Positions 1 through 6,714 are shown, counted from the stretch's first letter. The stretch: DNA of 10,266 bases from Chlamydiales bacterium (GCA_024233395.1 JACKPR010000011.1:1-10266); one strand, 5' to 3'. Numbers and translations: made by a program. Notes: generated by a model not told the origin, from the letters alone.

Positions 1-2
1 GC

Positions 3-68
3 GCTGATTTTGAGAAACTCCCAAGTTTTGAAACACGAGTCGGTATAAGTATACTCTCTTATCCCTAA
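3..68 (+). CDS. Possible C-terminal end of an upstream gene (partial)
   Basis: Frame 3 is open from the window edge for 21 codons and stops at TAA 66-68. The tail includes EKLPSFETRVGISILSYP, which has a natural protein-like composition. The other two plus frames stop at 48 and almost at once. In Chlamydia the gene before folA is another folate gene (folP, with folB/folX nearby), so a folate-pathway gene would be the expected neighbour. The 21 residues are too few to assign a family. About 130 bp separate this stop from folA. It could be chance. Confidence 0.3.
   Translation, partial: ADFEKLPSFETRVGISILSYP
28..55 (+). promoter_or_regulatory. Candidate sigma-70-type promoter upstream of folA
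   Basis: TTGAAA (28-33) and TATACT (50-55) are separated by 16 bp, a good match to a housekeeping promoter. It would give a leader of about 135 nt before the folA ATG. It lies inside the possible upstream reading frame ending at 68, which is possible but weakens the call. A perfect TTGACA at 69-74 has no good -10 partner at 16-18 bp. Confidence 0.3.
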
Positions 69-198
69 TTTGACAAATCAACTCCCCATTGCATTAAATT
101 TCATAAATTTTTTACACTATCTTTTTTGTAATTGGGAGCAATTCTTTCAACTTTCTTTTTGTCATTGACCATTCCCCTGACTTACACGGAGACTTTCT

Positions 199-708
199 AT
201 GACGCTTCGTGCCATTGTAGCTTGCGATATGCATGGGGGAATCGGGTTTAAAGGGGGGATTCCTTGGAATGTTCCTGGTGACAAATTTTTTTTTCGTCAA
301 CAAACCCTCCATAAAACAATGATCATGGGACACAAAACTTATCTAAGCATGCCTCAAAGGGCTTTTGAAAACCGAATGTCCATTGTTTTAACAAAAAGGG
401 AAATCACAAGCATTCCTCCTCATATTTTCTTCGTTCATGACGCAGCTACTTCTATTCAGCTTGCAAAACAAAAAGATCGAGAAGAGGTTTTTGTGATCGG
501 TGGAAGTGAAATTTTTAACCTCTTTTTTTCACAAAGAATGATCGATGATCTCTTGCTTAGTTGGATCCCTGGAACCTACCCCTGCGATACCCATTTTCCA
601 CTCCATTGGCTCGAAACTGCAACGAGTAAAAAGCATTTGTTTGATGGGGAAGGGTTTACCGTTTATCGCTATACTTTTAGAGGAAAGAATGAAAATTACA
701 CCCATTAA
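199..708 (+). CDS. folA: Dihydrofolate reductase
   Basis: Reduces 7,8-dihydrofolate to tetrahydrofolate with NADPH in the cytoplasm. The 169-aa length is typical of bacterial DHFR. Visible family motifs are the N-terminal strand IVACDMHGGIG with the following loop, P22-W23-N24, an acidic active-site residue at D28 (the Asp27 position of E. coli DHFR), MGHKTY at 43-48 (cofactor-binding, with His where E. coli has Arg44), and VIGGSEIF at 99-106 (the conserved Gly-Gly turn). The ATG at 199 has a GGAGA ribosome site at 188-192 with 6-nt spacing. The 3' end overlaps the next gene by 20 bp. That gene is a CofE-like ligase, as in the CT612-CT611 arrangement of C. trachomatis, which supports a folate operon. 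Confidence 0.93.
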   Translation: MTLRAIVACDMHGGIGFKGGIPWNVPGDKFFFRQQTLHKTMIMGHKTYLSMPQRAFENRMSIVLTKREITSIPPHIFFVHDAATSIQLAKQKDREEVFVIGGSEIFNLFFSQRMIDDLLLSWIPGTYPCDTHFPLHWLETATSKKHLFDGEGFTVYRYTFRGKNENYTH

Positions 709-1417
709 AACAAAAAAAATTTTCCCCGATGATGACCTCTTTTCTCATTTGTTCTACTCTCTTCCTCCCCTACAGGAAAAACAACTTCTCGTGATTTCAA
801 GTAAGATCCTTTCCCTATGTTATGGCTACTACGTTAAGAAAGAGACGCTTTCTAAAGAAGCGCTTATTCAACAAGAAGCAGACATCTTCTGGAAATCGGA
901 AAAGGGGCCGATCCAACTCACCATTAAAGAAAATTGCTTTCTTCCTTTTGCTGGGGTTGATGAGTCGAACAGCGCGGGAACCTATGTCCTTTTTCCAAAA
1001 AACCTTTTTTTTCATGCAACATCGATTTGGGAAACCTTAAAAAAGCATTACAAGATTGAAAAACTAGGGGTTCTAATTATTGATAGTCACATCATCCCCT
1101 TGCGAAAAGGGACGGTAGGCTTGGGGCTGAGTTGGTGTGGATTCCATCCCCTTTATTCTTATAGAGGAAAGAAAGATTGTTTTAACCGCCCTTATACATT
1201 GACTGACTTAAATCTCGTTGACAGCTTGGCAACCGCAGCGATTTTAGAGATGGGTGAAGGAGATGAACAATGCCCTCTAGCTCTAGTCGATGAAGCTCCC
1301 AAAATCACCTTTATGGATCGTCCTCCAAATGAGGAGGAACAAAAACAACTCATCATTAACCCTGAGGAGGATTTCTTTTCTCCTCTTTTACAAGGAGCTT
1401 GCCTTCAATCAAAATGA
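689..1417 (+). CDS. folC2: CofE-like gamma-glutamyl ligase, probable folylpolyglutamate synthase (FolC2/CT611 type)
   Basis: A 242-aa member of the coenzyme F420-0:L-glutamate ligase superfamily (CofE). Motifs in order are VISSKILS (35-42), AGVDESN (88-94), an Asp at 132 followed by PLRKGTVG (137-144), LGLSWCGFHPLYSYRGKKD (145-163) and MGEGDEQCP (188-196), all matching the CofE nucleotide and metal site. Nothing else suggests F420 synthesis. The C. trachomatis homologue CT611 has been shown to replace FolC, adding glutamate to folates, and it too sits beside folA, so I infer that role here. The reading frame is open further upstream, but the ATG at 689 is chosen because GAGG lies at 680-683, the protein begins in the normal CofE way, and the overlap with folA is then only 20 bp. 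Translational coupling to folA is likely. Confidence 0.82.
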   Translation: MKITPIKTKKIFPDDDLFSHLFYSLPPLQEKQLLVISSKILSLCYGYYVKKETLSKEALIQQEADIFWKSEKGPIQLTIKENCFLPFAGVDESNSAGTYVLFPKNLFFHATSIWETLKKHYKIEKLGVLIIDSHIIPLRKGTVGLGLSWCGFHPLYSYRGKKDCFNRPYTLTDLNLVDSLATAAILEMGEGDEQCPLALVDEAPKITFMDRPPNEEEQKQLIINPEEDFFSPLLQGACLQSK

Positions 1418-2108
1418 AATCGATTTAAAATATACTACCCTTGTCGTCCTATTTTGTATGTGTTTGATTTTAACGAACACGATTGGGCACAAACTTTTCA
1501 TTTTTCCCTTGATTCACAATCCAGTCCCCTCAGCCTATTTAGTCTATCCCTTTACGTTTGTTTTATGTGATGTTGTCAATGAAGTGTATGGGAACAAAAA
1601 GGCTTCTTATATGGTTTGGCTGAGCTTTATTATGAGTCTGATCGTCATGTGTGTGATAAGAACAATCCTTCTTCTTCCTGGTCATCCCTATTGGGTCGTC
1701 AAAGGAAATCCTTGGGGGTTTTCTAGTATCGGAGAATACCAAAATGCTTTTAATGCCGTTTTTGAAATCAATGTGACCATTGTATTGGCTTCGATGACCG
1801 CCTACTTACTCGGACAATTTTTAGATATTTTTCTCTATAGAAAAATCCGCATGTGGACAGGAAACCGTTTGTTATGGCTTCGAACAAATGTCTCAACGAT
1901 TACTTCACAACTCGTCGATACAATTGTTGTTTCAGGAATTATCTTGTTTGTCGGCTTTCGGATGGATGTTGGAAGAGGGATAGAAATTATGTTTTCAAGC
2001 TATCTAACAAAAGTTGTCGCTTCCATTCTGACAACTCCTGTTTTCTATGCGATGATTTTCTTCTTTAGAAGGAATTCTAAACAGTTAGTCGCTCAGGATT
2101 CCTACTAA
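1329..2108 (+). CDS. yhhQ: Queuosine precursor transporter, YhhQ/VUT family (start uncertain)
   Basis: An inner-membrane protein expected to import a queuosine precursor (queuine in characterised chlamydial YhhQ) for tRNA-guanine transglycosylase. Five or six hydrophobic segments are visible. Family signatures are YPFTFVLCDVVNEVYG after the first segment, then GQFLDIFLYRKIRMWTG, and LRTNVSTITSQLVDTIV, close to the YhhQ pattern of Arg, Ser, Gln and Asp in the penultimate helix region. The start is a problem. In-frame ATGs exist only at 1290 and 1329, deep inside the previous gene and without a good ribosome site, and then not until 1458, inside the first membrane helix. Homology begins near 1420. 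An ATG at 1414 overlapping the previous stop (ATGA) is one base out of frame; see findings. The 3' end overlaps pgeF on the other strand by 24 bp. Confidence 0.85.
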   Translation: MRRNKNNSSLTLRRISFLLFYKELAFNQNEIDLKYTTLVVLFCMCLILTNTIGHKLFIFPLIHNPVPSAYLVYPFTFVLCDVVNEVYGNKKASYMVWLSFIMSLIVMCVIRTILLLPGHPYWVVKGNPWGFSSIGEYQNAFNAVFEINVTIVLASMTAYLLGQFLDIFLYRKIRMWTGNRLLWLRTNVSTITSQLVDTIVVSGIILFVGFRMDVGRGIEIMFSSYLTKVVASILTTPVFYAMIFFFRRNSKQLVAQDSY

Positions 2109-2798
2109 CGTTCCATGATGGGGAGTGTTTTTATCCCTTCGGTAAGAAAAACACTCCTCATCATTTTCATAGGTGCAAATCTCAGCTATTTCGATTTGCT
2201 CTTCAGGAATTCCCGCGCTCTTAAGTTGCATGCGACTAATTTCCCAAAAATCAAAATAGGTGGGGCGGATTTGATACTCCCAAAAGGACTCAGGAAGTTC
2301 GTCTTTATAATGTTTAAATTCCGCTGCATCAGGGCCTAAGCTTGGACCAATACAAACGATTAAATCTAAAGGATTTGTTTGGAATAAATCTTTCATCCTA
2401 TTCACTGTTTTTTGGTAAATATTTTGAACACTTCCACGCCAGCCACAATGAACATTTCCAAGAACTTGATGAATGGGATCATAAAAAATGGTTGCCTGGC
2501 AATCGGCATGGCGAATGAGCAGTCCAAGATCTTTTTCAGCAGTCACCATTCCATCAAAATCATCAAAATGCACCAAATCTTGATCGCATTGGCTGACTTC
2601 CTTAATATCAGCTTTATGGCATTGCTTAAGTTTAACCCCTTTTGGAATATCCAAAAGCTCTAATGCAATTAAGGGATTTTCTGGATCATCCCTTTCCCCT
2701 AGCTCTAGATTAAGAAAGACTCCGTGTTTCACTTCTGGAAAAAGTTGCAAAAGTTCAAACTCAAGCCAAACAATTCCATTTTTCTTTTTTCTTTTCAT
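2085..2798 (-). CDS. pgeF: PgeF/YfiH family protein (LACC1 domain; peptidoglycan editing factor or purine nucleoside enzyme)
   Basis: A 237-aa single-domain member of the family formerly called multicopper polyphenol oxidase. Metal-site residues are present: QCH (H61), RHADC (C100) and GNVHCGWRG (H117). The CIGPSLGP loop (149-156) and the C-terminal FSYRRD (217-222) are also family hallmarks. Characterised relatives act as zinc-dependent purine nucleoside phosphorylases/adenosine deaminases (LACC1, YlmD) or remove mis-incorporated L-Ser from peptidoglycan precursors (E. coli PgeF). The sequence cannot separate these roles. The ATG at 2798 has only a weak upstream GGAA. It is the first ATG and gives a normal N-terminus before FPEVKHGVF. 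The gene is monocistronic, convergent with yhhQ, and its 5' end overlaps the promoter-like repeat shared with the divergent SSADH gene. Confidence 0.88.
   Translation of the reverse strand: MKRKKKNGIVWLEFELLQLFPEVKHGVFLNLELGERDDPENPLIALELLDIPKGVKLKQCHKADIKEVSQCDQDLVHFDDFDGMVTAEKDLGLLIRHADCQATIFYDPIHQVLGNVHCGWRGSVQNIYQKTVNRMKDLFQTNPLDLIVCIGPSLGPDAAEFKHYKDELPESFWEYQIRPTYFDFWEISRMQLKSAGIPEEQIEIAEICTYENDEECFSYRRDKNTPHHGTLVGILSD
2122..2157. terminator. Strong hairpin inside the pgeF 3' end, possible terminator for yhhQ
   Basis: GGAGTGTTTTT (2122-2132) is perfectly complementary to AAAAACACTCC (2147-2157), an 11-bp stem with a 14-nt loop. It lies 14 bp after the yhhQ stop but inside the coding sequence of the opposite gene. 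No clean T-tract follows on the plus strand (TCATCATTTTC), so terminator strength is doubtful. It could also stabilise the yhhQ mRNA end. Confidence 0.4.
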
Positions 2799-2819
2799 CT
2801 ACTATATTCCAAACAATGA
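2788..2819 (+). repeat. 32-bp promoter-like repeat, copy 1 (upstream of SSADH gene)
   Basis: Matches 6683-6714 in the same orientation at 31 of 32 positions, including 24 identical bases (2796-2819). It contains TATATT at 2803-2808, a good plus-strand -10 element. The upstream -35 region (TTTTCT, 2780-2785) is weak in this copy. Read on the other strand, it includes the pgeF start codon (2796-2798). Confidence 0.8.
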
Positions 2820-2878
2820 GAGGTTTCTAATACTAATTCTAAATCTCTCTATTGTTTTCTTGCAAATCGAGGATAGCT

Positions 2879-4285
2879 GTGTTTGGAACAGAAAAATTCG
2901 GATCCTATGTCTCTAATGAGTGGCATTTAGAAGGAGAAGCAAAAAAACTTGTTTCTCCAACAACAGGAGAAGAATGGGGGAAACTTCATTTTGCCACCGA
3001 TCAAACGATTAAACAAGCAATCGATCGCGTTAAAGACGCTCCAACTATCGATCTTCCTCCTTACGAAAGAGCTAAAATTTTATGGGAGATTAAAGACGAA
3101 ATTCTTGCAAATCAAGAAGAGCTTGCAAAATGTATCACCCTCGAAATGGGGAAGCCAATCAATGATGCAAGAGGCGAAGTCATCTATACAGCAAACTATT
3201 TTGGATGGTTTGCAGAAGAGGTGAAACGGATCTATGGGAAAAAAATTCCCTCTGCTAACGGGAATAAAAAAGTGGAACTCCGTTATGAGCCCATCGGTCC
3301 TTGTGGATTTATTACTCCCTGGAATTTTCCAATTGCAATGGCAGGAAGGAAAATCGCTGCAGCCTTAGCTGCAGGATGTCCTGTGATTGTAAAACCGAGT
3401 TCTTTTACCCCTGTTTCCCTCCTTTTGTTTGCAACACTCTGTTTTAAAGGAGAACTCCCTTCACACTCTCTCCATGTATTGGTTGGGGAAAGTGGAAAAA
3501 TTGGAAAAGCATTGATGAATTCCCCTCATATCCGTAAATTCTCTTTTACGGGAAGTTATGAAACGGGAAAGGAGCTCTACATTCAAGGTGCCCAGACTTT
3601 AAAAAAAGCCACCTTAGAACTTGGAGGAAATGCTCCATTAATTGTCTTTGATGATGCAGACCTTGAAGGAGCAGTCGAAGGAGCAATCGCTGCAAAGTTC
3701 CGCATGAGTGGGCAGACGTGCGTTTGTGCCAATCGTCTTTTTGTTCATAAAAATATCCTCCCCGATTTCCTTTCCCTTTTTATTAAAAAAGTGAAAGCCC
3801 TAAAAGTGGGGGATCCGTTTCAAGAAGAGACAGAGCTCAGCCGCACTCTTCATCCAGAATCTATAAAAAAAGCGCGCGCCCATATTGAAGATGCTCTTCA
3901 AAAGGGAGCTCAAGCGCATTTGGGAGCCAAAGAGGGTTTTGAGCCTGAAATTTTAACAGGTGTTACCCCCGATATGCGCATTTTCAATGAAGAAACTTTT
4001 GGTCCTGTTGCTCCGATTATTACATTTGAAGAAGAAAAAGAAGTGATTGAACTTGCCAATGCGACTCCCTATGGTTTAGCCTCTTACTTTTTTACAGAAG
4101 GATTAAAACGAGCAGAAAGAGTTGCAAGCGCCCTTCGCTTTGGCATTGTTGGGCTGAATGATGGCCTCCCAAGTGCTGTAGAAGCTTCTTTTGGCGGAAT
4201 CAAAGACTCAGGGTTTGGACGTGAAGGAGGCCCCACCGGAATTTATGAATATCTTACTGAAAAGTTAATCTCTCAAACCCTATGA
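2879..4285 (+). CDS. gabD: Succinate-semialdehyde dehydrogenase family protein
   Basis: A 468-aa cytoplasmic aldehyde dehydrogenase oxidising succinate semialdehyde, or a similar acid aldehyde, to the acid. The GTG at 2879 is preferred over an in-frame TTG at 2852 because GAGGA at 2869-2873 is ideally spaced. Seen (numbered from GTG): PWNFP with oxyanion Asn149, KPSSFTP from K172, FTGS (223-226), catalytic Glu247 in LELGG, nucleophile Cys281 in GQTCVCANR, and EETFGP. Substrate-specificity residues recalled from human SSADH are matched: Arg157, Arg275 and Ser432 (in GLPSAVE). Cys281-x-Cys283 matches the redox-switch pair. Ser175, at the position where NAD-specific enzymes have Glu, suggests NADP+ use. 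No GABA transaminase gene is adjacent, so the aldehyde source is unknown. The stop lies 2 bp from the end of the convergent autotransporter gene. Confidence 0.88.
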   Translation: MFGTEKFGSYVSNEWHLEGEAKKLVSPTTGEEWGKLHFATDQTIKQAIDRVKDAPTIDLPPYERAKILWEIKDEILANQEELAKCITLEMGKPINDARGEVIYTANYFGWFAEEVKRIYGKKIPSANGNKKVELRYEPIGPCGFITPWNFPIAMAGRKIAAALAAGCPVIVKPSSFTPVSLLLFATLCFKGELPSHSLHVLVGESGKIGKALMNSPHIRKFSFTGSYETGKELYIQGAQTLKKATLELGGNAPLIVFDDADLEGAVEGAIAAKFRMSGQTCVCANRLFVHKNILPDFLSLFIKKVKALKVGDPFQEETELSRTLHPESIKKARAHIEDALQKGAQAHLGAKEGFEPEILTGVTPDMRIFNEETFGPVAPIITFEEEKEVIELANATPYGLASYFFTEGLKRAERVASALRFGIVGLNDGLPSAVEASFGGIKDSGFGREGGPTGIYEYLTEKLISQTL

Positions 4286-4287
4286 CA

Positions 4288-6618
4288 TTAGAAATATTTG
4301 CCAATCTCAATAGAAACGAGATGCGATTGGAATGATGAGCCAAATTCTCCTTGATAGTTTAAGCCCCCATAAGGGTATTTTTTGCTGCAGGGAACAAACT
4401 GACAACCTAATTGAGCAGCTCCTAGGTTTTGTGTTTTATGACTAAATAATTCAATATCAAATGATGAGGCAGAAGCGACAAATGCTGCGCTTTGTTTATT
4501 TGTGTGAAAGGGAAGCTTGTTGATATAACTGGCTTTTTCTTCAAAGATTAAATCTCCCCATTTGTAATGTATCGATTGAAAGAAACGAAATCCTCCTTCA
4601 CTCCTTAACATGGAAGTATAAGTCCTTCCTATTTTTAGGTTCAGTCCAGAAGCGCCATGTTCTCGGACTTTCCCTTGCCAATTATTTGCCCAATCAACCA
4701 TGAGAAAAGGCTCTATCACAAACCAATTGTCCCTAGAGGGAAAAGGAGTGCTGACCTCAAGATGAGGAACCAAAAGTTGTCCATTAATATGTGCTTTCGA
4801 TGTTATCCTTCCTCGTAACGAATTGCGTTCGTTCTTCAGCTGATATAGTCCTCCCCAAATAGCTACATTGATAAAAAAGTACTTTGGACTCCAAGATCCA
4901 TAGAAGGTCAGAAATTCTTGGTGAAATCTAGCATGTCCTTTATCTTTTGAGTAATGGACATGGTTATAAGCATAAGCTCCACCAACTCCAAGGGCAACAT
5001 CTTGAATGCCATAATAATCAAATCCTAGCATTCCACCCCCAATCCAATTTGTTAATGCAACAAAGTCATGCTCTTTCTTCTGACGTGCATAGGTGCCAAA
5101 TCCTTGAAGCCACAAAGAAGAAGTAGGAGCTTCCAGGCAAGGAGTATTTCTCCGAATCGTATCTGTAGCATCTGCAAGAAGAGAGAGCTCCCTGACGGGT
5201 TCTTTATCTCTATTAGAACGAGACTTATGGTAGTACATCGCATGGTTAGGTAGAACCTGAGTTGTTAAGGGAAATAATGCATTCATGACACTACTTCCTG
5301 GTCCATAAATTTTAGGAACGATGCTTCCAAAAATTTCATCATTGTGAATCGCAACACCCTCGATCGATCCTTCTATTGAGGGAAAGAGTCCTCCCGTTAA
5401 ATTTGTGAGTTTTCCATTGGGAGCCACAAGTGCAGCAATAGCAGGAGATCCTCCTCCAAAATTCCCTCCACCAATAATCCCCACTCCTGCATCATTAATC
5501 GCAACGCTATAGACGATTGATCCATCTAAGGAAGTATTTCCTTTCTTTAAATCTGTAAGGGTTCCATCGGGTGATACTAGGGCTGCATAGGCAACAGGTT
5601 GGCTTCCTGTGCCATCGTATCCTCCTATGATCCCTGCTCCGGATCGATTAATCGCAACGCTCAAAATCGTCCCAGTTGTTGATGGAAAGTTACCTCCCGA
5701 CAAGTCTTTGAGCGTCCCTTCAGTCGATACAAGGGCTGCATATCCAGGCTGACTTCCTGTACTATTGACTCCTCCTATGATCCCTGCTCCAGACCGATTA
5801 ATTGCAACGCTCAAAATCGTCCCAGTCGCTGAAGGAAAACTTCCTCCCGATAAGTCTTTGATCATCCCATCAGGCGATACAAGGGCTGCATATCCAGGCT
5901 GACTTCCTGTGCCATCATATCCTCCTATAATTCCCGTTCCTGACCCATTAATTGCAACGCTCCAGATCTCTCCAGTTGTTGAAGGAAAATTTCCTCCTGA
6001 TAACTCTTTGAGCGTCCCATCAGGTGATACAAATGCAGCATAGGCAGGTTTACTTCCTGTATAATCGGATCCTCCTATGATCCCTACTCCAGACCGATTA
6101 ATCGCAACGCTCCAGATTTCTCCATTTGTTGACGGAAAGCTTCCACCCAATAACTCTTTAAGCGTTCCATCAGGAGATACAAGCGCAGCATATCCAGGCT
6201 GAGTTCCTGTATAATCGGCTCCCCCTATGATCCCTGCTCCAGATCGATTAATCGCAACACTCCAGATCACCCCAGTTGTTGAGGGGAAACTCCCTCCCGA
6301 TAACTCTTTGAGCGTCCCATCAGGCAATACAAATGCAGCATAGGCAGGCTGACTTCCTGTATAATTCCTTCCACCAATCATCCCTACCCCTGCCCGATTA
6401 ATCGCAACGTAAAAAATTTCCGCATACGTCGAAAGAAGATTATCCCCTTTTACATCGATAAGTGTCCCATCCTCCGATACGAGCGCAGCATAAGCAGGTT
6501 GGATCCCTTGATTATTGTATCCACCAATAATCCCTAATGCTGCACTCAGCATAGAATTGCTAACTATCAAAAAAACTAGAGAGCCTTTAACCAACTGTTT
6601 TTTTAATAAATCTCTCAC
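4288..6618 (-). CDS. Autotransporter with eight 50-residue repeats in the passenger
   Basis: A 776-aa predicted outer-membrane or surface protein. A signal peptide (about residues 1-27: basic start, hydrophobic core, SAA before the cut) is followed at once by eight repeats (29-429) with the pattern GIIGGxxxTGSQPAYAALVSP...DGTLKELSGG...SVAIN. Residues 430-499 form a linker. Residues 500-776 resemble an autotransporter beta-barrel: alternating aromatic strands beginning SLWLQGFGTY and ending IEIGKYF with the C-terminal Phe needed for barrel assembly. Eight repeats of this size suggest a beta-propeller; the pattern recalls extracellular HAF-type repeats. The GGA(I/L/V) and FxxN motifs of chlamydial Pmp proteins were not seen, so it is probably not a Pmp. 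The start is GTG with AAGGA only one base upstream, unusually close; a stop codon a few codons upstream excludes a longer form. Ligand and function are unknown. Confidence 0.85.
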   Translation of the reverse strand: MRDLLKKQLVKGSLVFLIVSNSMLSAALGIIGGYNNQGIQPAYAALVSEDGTLIDVKGDNLLSTYAEIFYVAINRAGVGMIGGRNYTGSQPAYAAFVLPDGTLKELSGGSFPSTTGVIWSVAINRSGAGIIGGADYTGTQPGYAALVSPDGTLKELLGGSFPSTNGEIWSVAINRSGVGIIGGSDYTGSKPAYAAFVSPDGTLKELSGGNFPSTTGEIWSVAINGSGTGIIGGYDGTGSQPGYAALVSPDGMIKDLSGGSFPSATGTILSVAINRSGAGIIGGVNSTGSQPGYAALVSTEGTLKDLSGGNFPSTTGTILSVAINRSGAGIIGGYDGTGSQPVAYAALVSPDGTLTDLKKGNTSLDGSIVYSVAINDAGVGIIGGGNFGGGSPAIAALVAPNGKLTNLTGGLFPSIEGSIEGVAIHNDEIFGSIVPKIYGPGSSVMNALFPLTTQVLPNHAMYYHKSRSNRDKEPVRELSLLADATDTIRRNTPCLEAPTSSLWLQGFGTYARQKKEHDFVALTNWIGGGMLGFDYYGIQDVALGVGGAYAYNHVHYSKDKGHARFHQEFLTFYGSWSPKYFFINVAIWGGLYQLKNERNSLRGRITSKAHINGQLLVPHLEVSTPFPSRDNWFVIEPFLMVDWANNWQGKVREHGASGLNLKIGRTYTSMLRSEGGFRFFQSIHYKWGDLIFEEKASYINKLPFHTNKQSAAFVASASSFDIELFSHKTQNLGAAQLGCQFVPCSKKYPYGGLNYQGEFGSSFQSHLVSIEIGKYF
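4291..5121 (-). other. Autotransporter beta-barrel domain
   Basis: Encodes residues 500-776 of the repeat autotransporter, about 277 residues, the usual size of a 12-strand translocator. Amphipathic strands are rich in Tyr, Trp and Phe (LTFYGSWSPKYFFINVAIWG, FVIEPFLMVDWANNW). The final residues are KYF. The domain boundary is judged by eye. Confidence 0.75.
5332..6534 (-). repeat. Eight tandem 150-bp coding repeats
   Basis: On the minus strand the units run 6534-6385, 6384-6235, 6234-6085, 6084-5935, 5934-5785, 5784-5635, 5634-5482 and 5481-5332. All are exactly 50 codons except unit 7, which has 51 (an extra Val after SQP). Units 2-6 are most alike at DNA level. Units 2-4 share IWSVAIN (with GEIWSVAIN in 3 and 4) and units 5-6 share GTILSVAIN, indicating two rounds of duplication. 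Units 1, 7 and 8 are diverged, as expected for the ends of an array. Confidence 0.9.
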
Positions 6619-6674
6619 TTCCTTAACTCTCTAGTTTTTAATGATACAAACTTCCTTATCACTTTATTTCAGGT

Positions 6675-6703
6675 TTGTCAAATTTCTTTCCATCTACTAT
6701 ATT
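6675..6703 (+). promoter_or_regulatory. Promoter for the CPBP protease gene
   Basis: TTGTCA (6675-6680) and TATATT (6698-6703) are separated by 17 bp, each one base from consensus. Transcription would start near 6710, about 34 nt before the ATG at 6744. The -10 element lies in the 32-bp repeat also found upstream of the SSADH gene. Confidence 0.55.
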
Positions 6704-6714
6704 CCAAACAATGA
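6683..6714 (+). repeat. 32-bp promoter-like repeat, copy 2 (upstream of CPBP gene)
   Basis: Direct copy of 2788-2819 with one mismatch (C6690 against T2795). The two copies lie 3,895 bp apart and flank the SSADH and autotransporter genes. It includes the promoter -10 element TATATT. On the minus strand it carries an orphan ATG with only nine codons before a stop (6664-6693), matching the position of the pgeF start in copy 1. Confidence 0.8.

Noticed and set aside
69..74. Perfect TTGACA upstream of folA as a promoter -35
   Set aside because: No acceptable -10 at 16-18 bp (CATTAA at 17 bp is poor).
130..143. AATTG/CAATT hairpin upstream of folA as a terminator or riboswitch part
   Set aside because: Only 5 AT-rich pairs, not followed by a T-tract, and no conserved riboswitch core was seen.
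112..333. Minus-strand reading frame of 73 codons across the folA 5' end
   Set aside because: It is antisense to the clear DHFR motifs, has no ribosome site and shows no recognisable protein pattern.
545..688. Longer N-terminal form of the CofE-like protein from an ATG at 545
   Set aside because: The extra 48 codons lie inside folA in another frame. The ATG at 689 has a good ribosome site and a normal family N-terminus.
822..1040. Lys/Arg-rich frames on both strands inside folC2
   Set aside because: Low-complexity basic or Phe-rich translations opposite or beside a motif-complete CofE gene; shadows of its codon use.
5332..6534. CRISPR-like array from regular repetition
   Set aside because: The units are 150 bp, contiguous with no spacers, and in frame within one protein.
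4288..6618. Chlamydial polymorphic membrane protein (Pmp)
   Set aside because: The GGA(I/L/V) and FxxN repeat motifs were not seen in the passenger. Only the general barrel design is shared.
6664..6693. Nine-codon minus-strand frame from the ATG in repeat copy 2 as a leader peptide or truncated pgeF copy
   Set aside because: Similarity to pgeF ends just inside the start codon region; the ATG is there only because the repeat is there.
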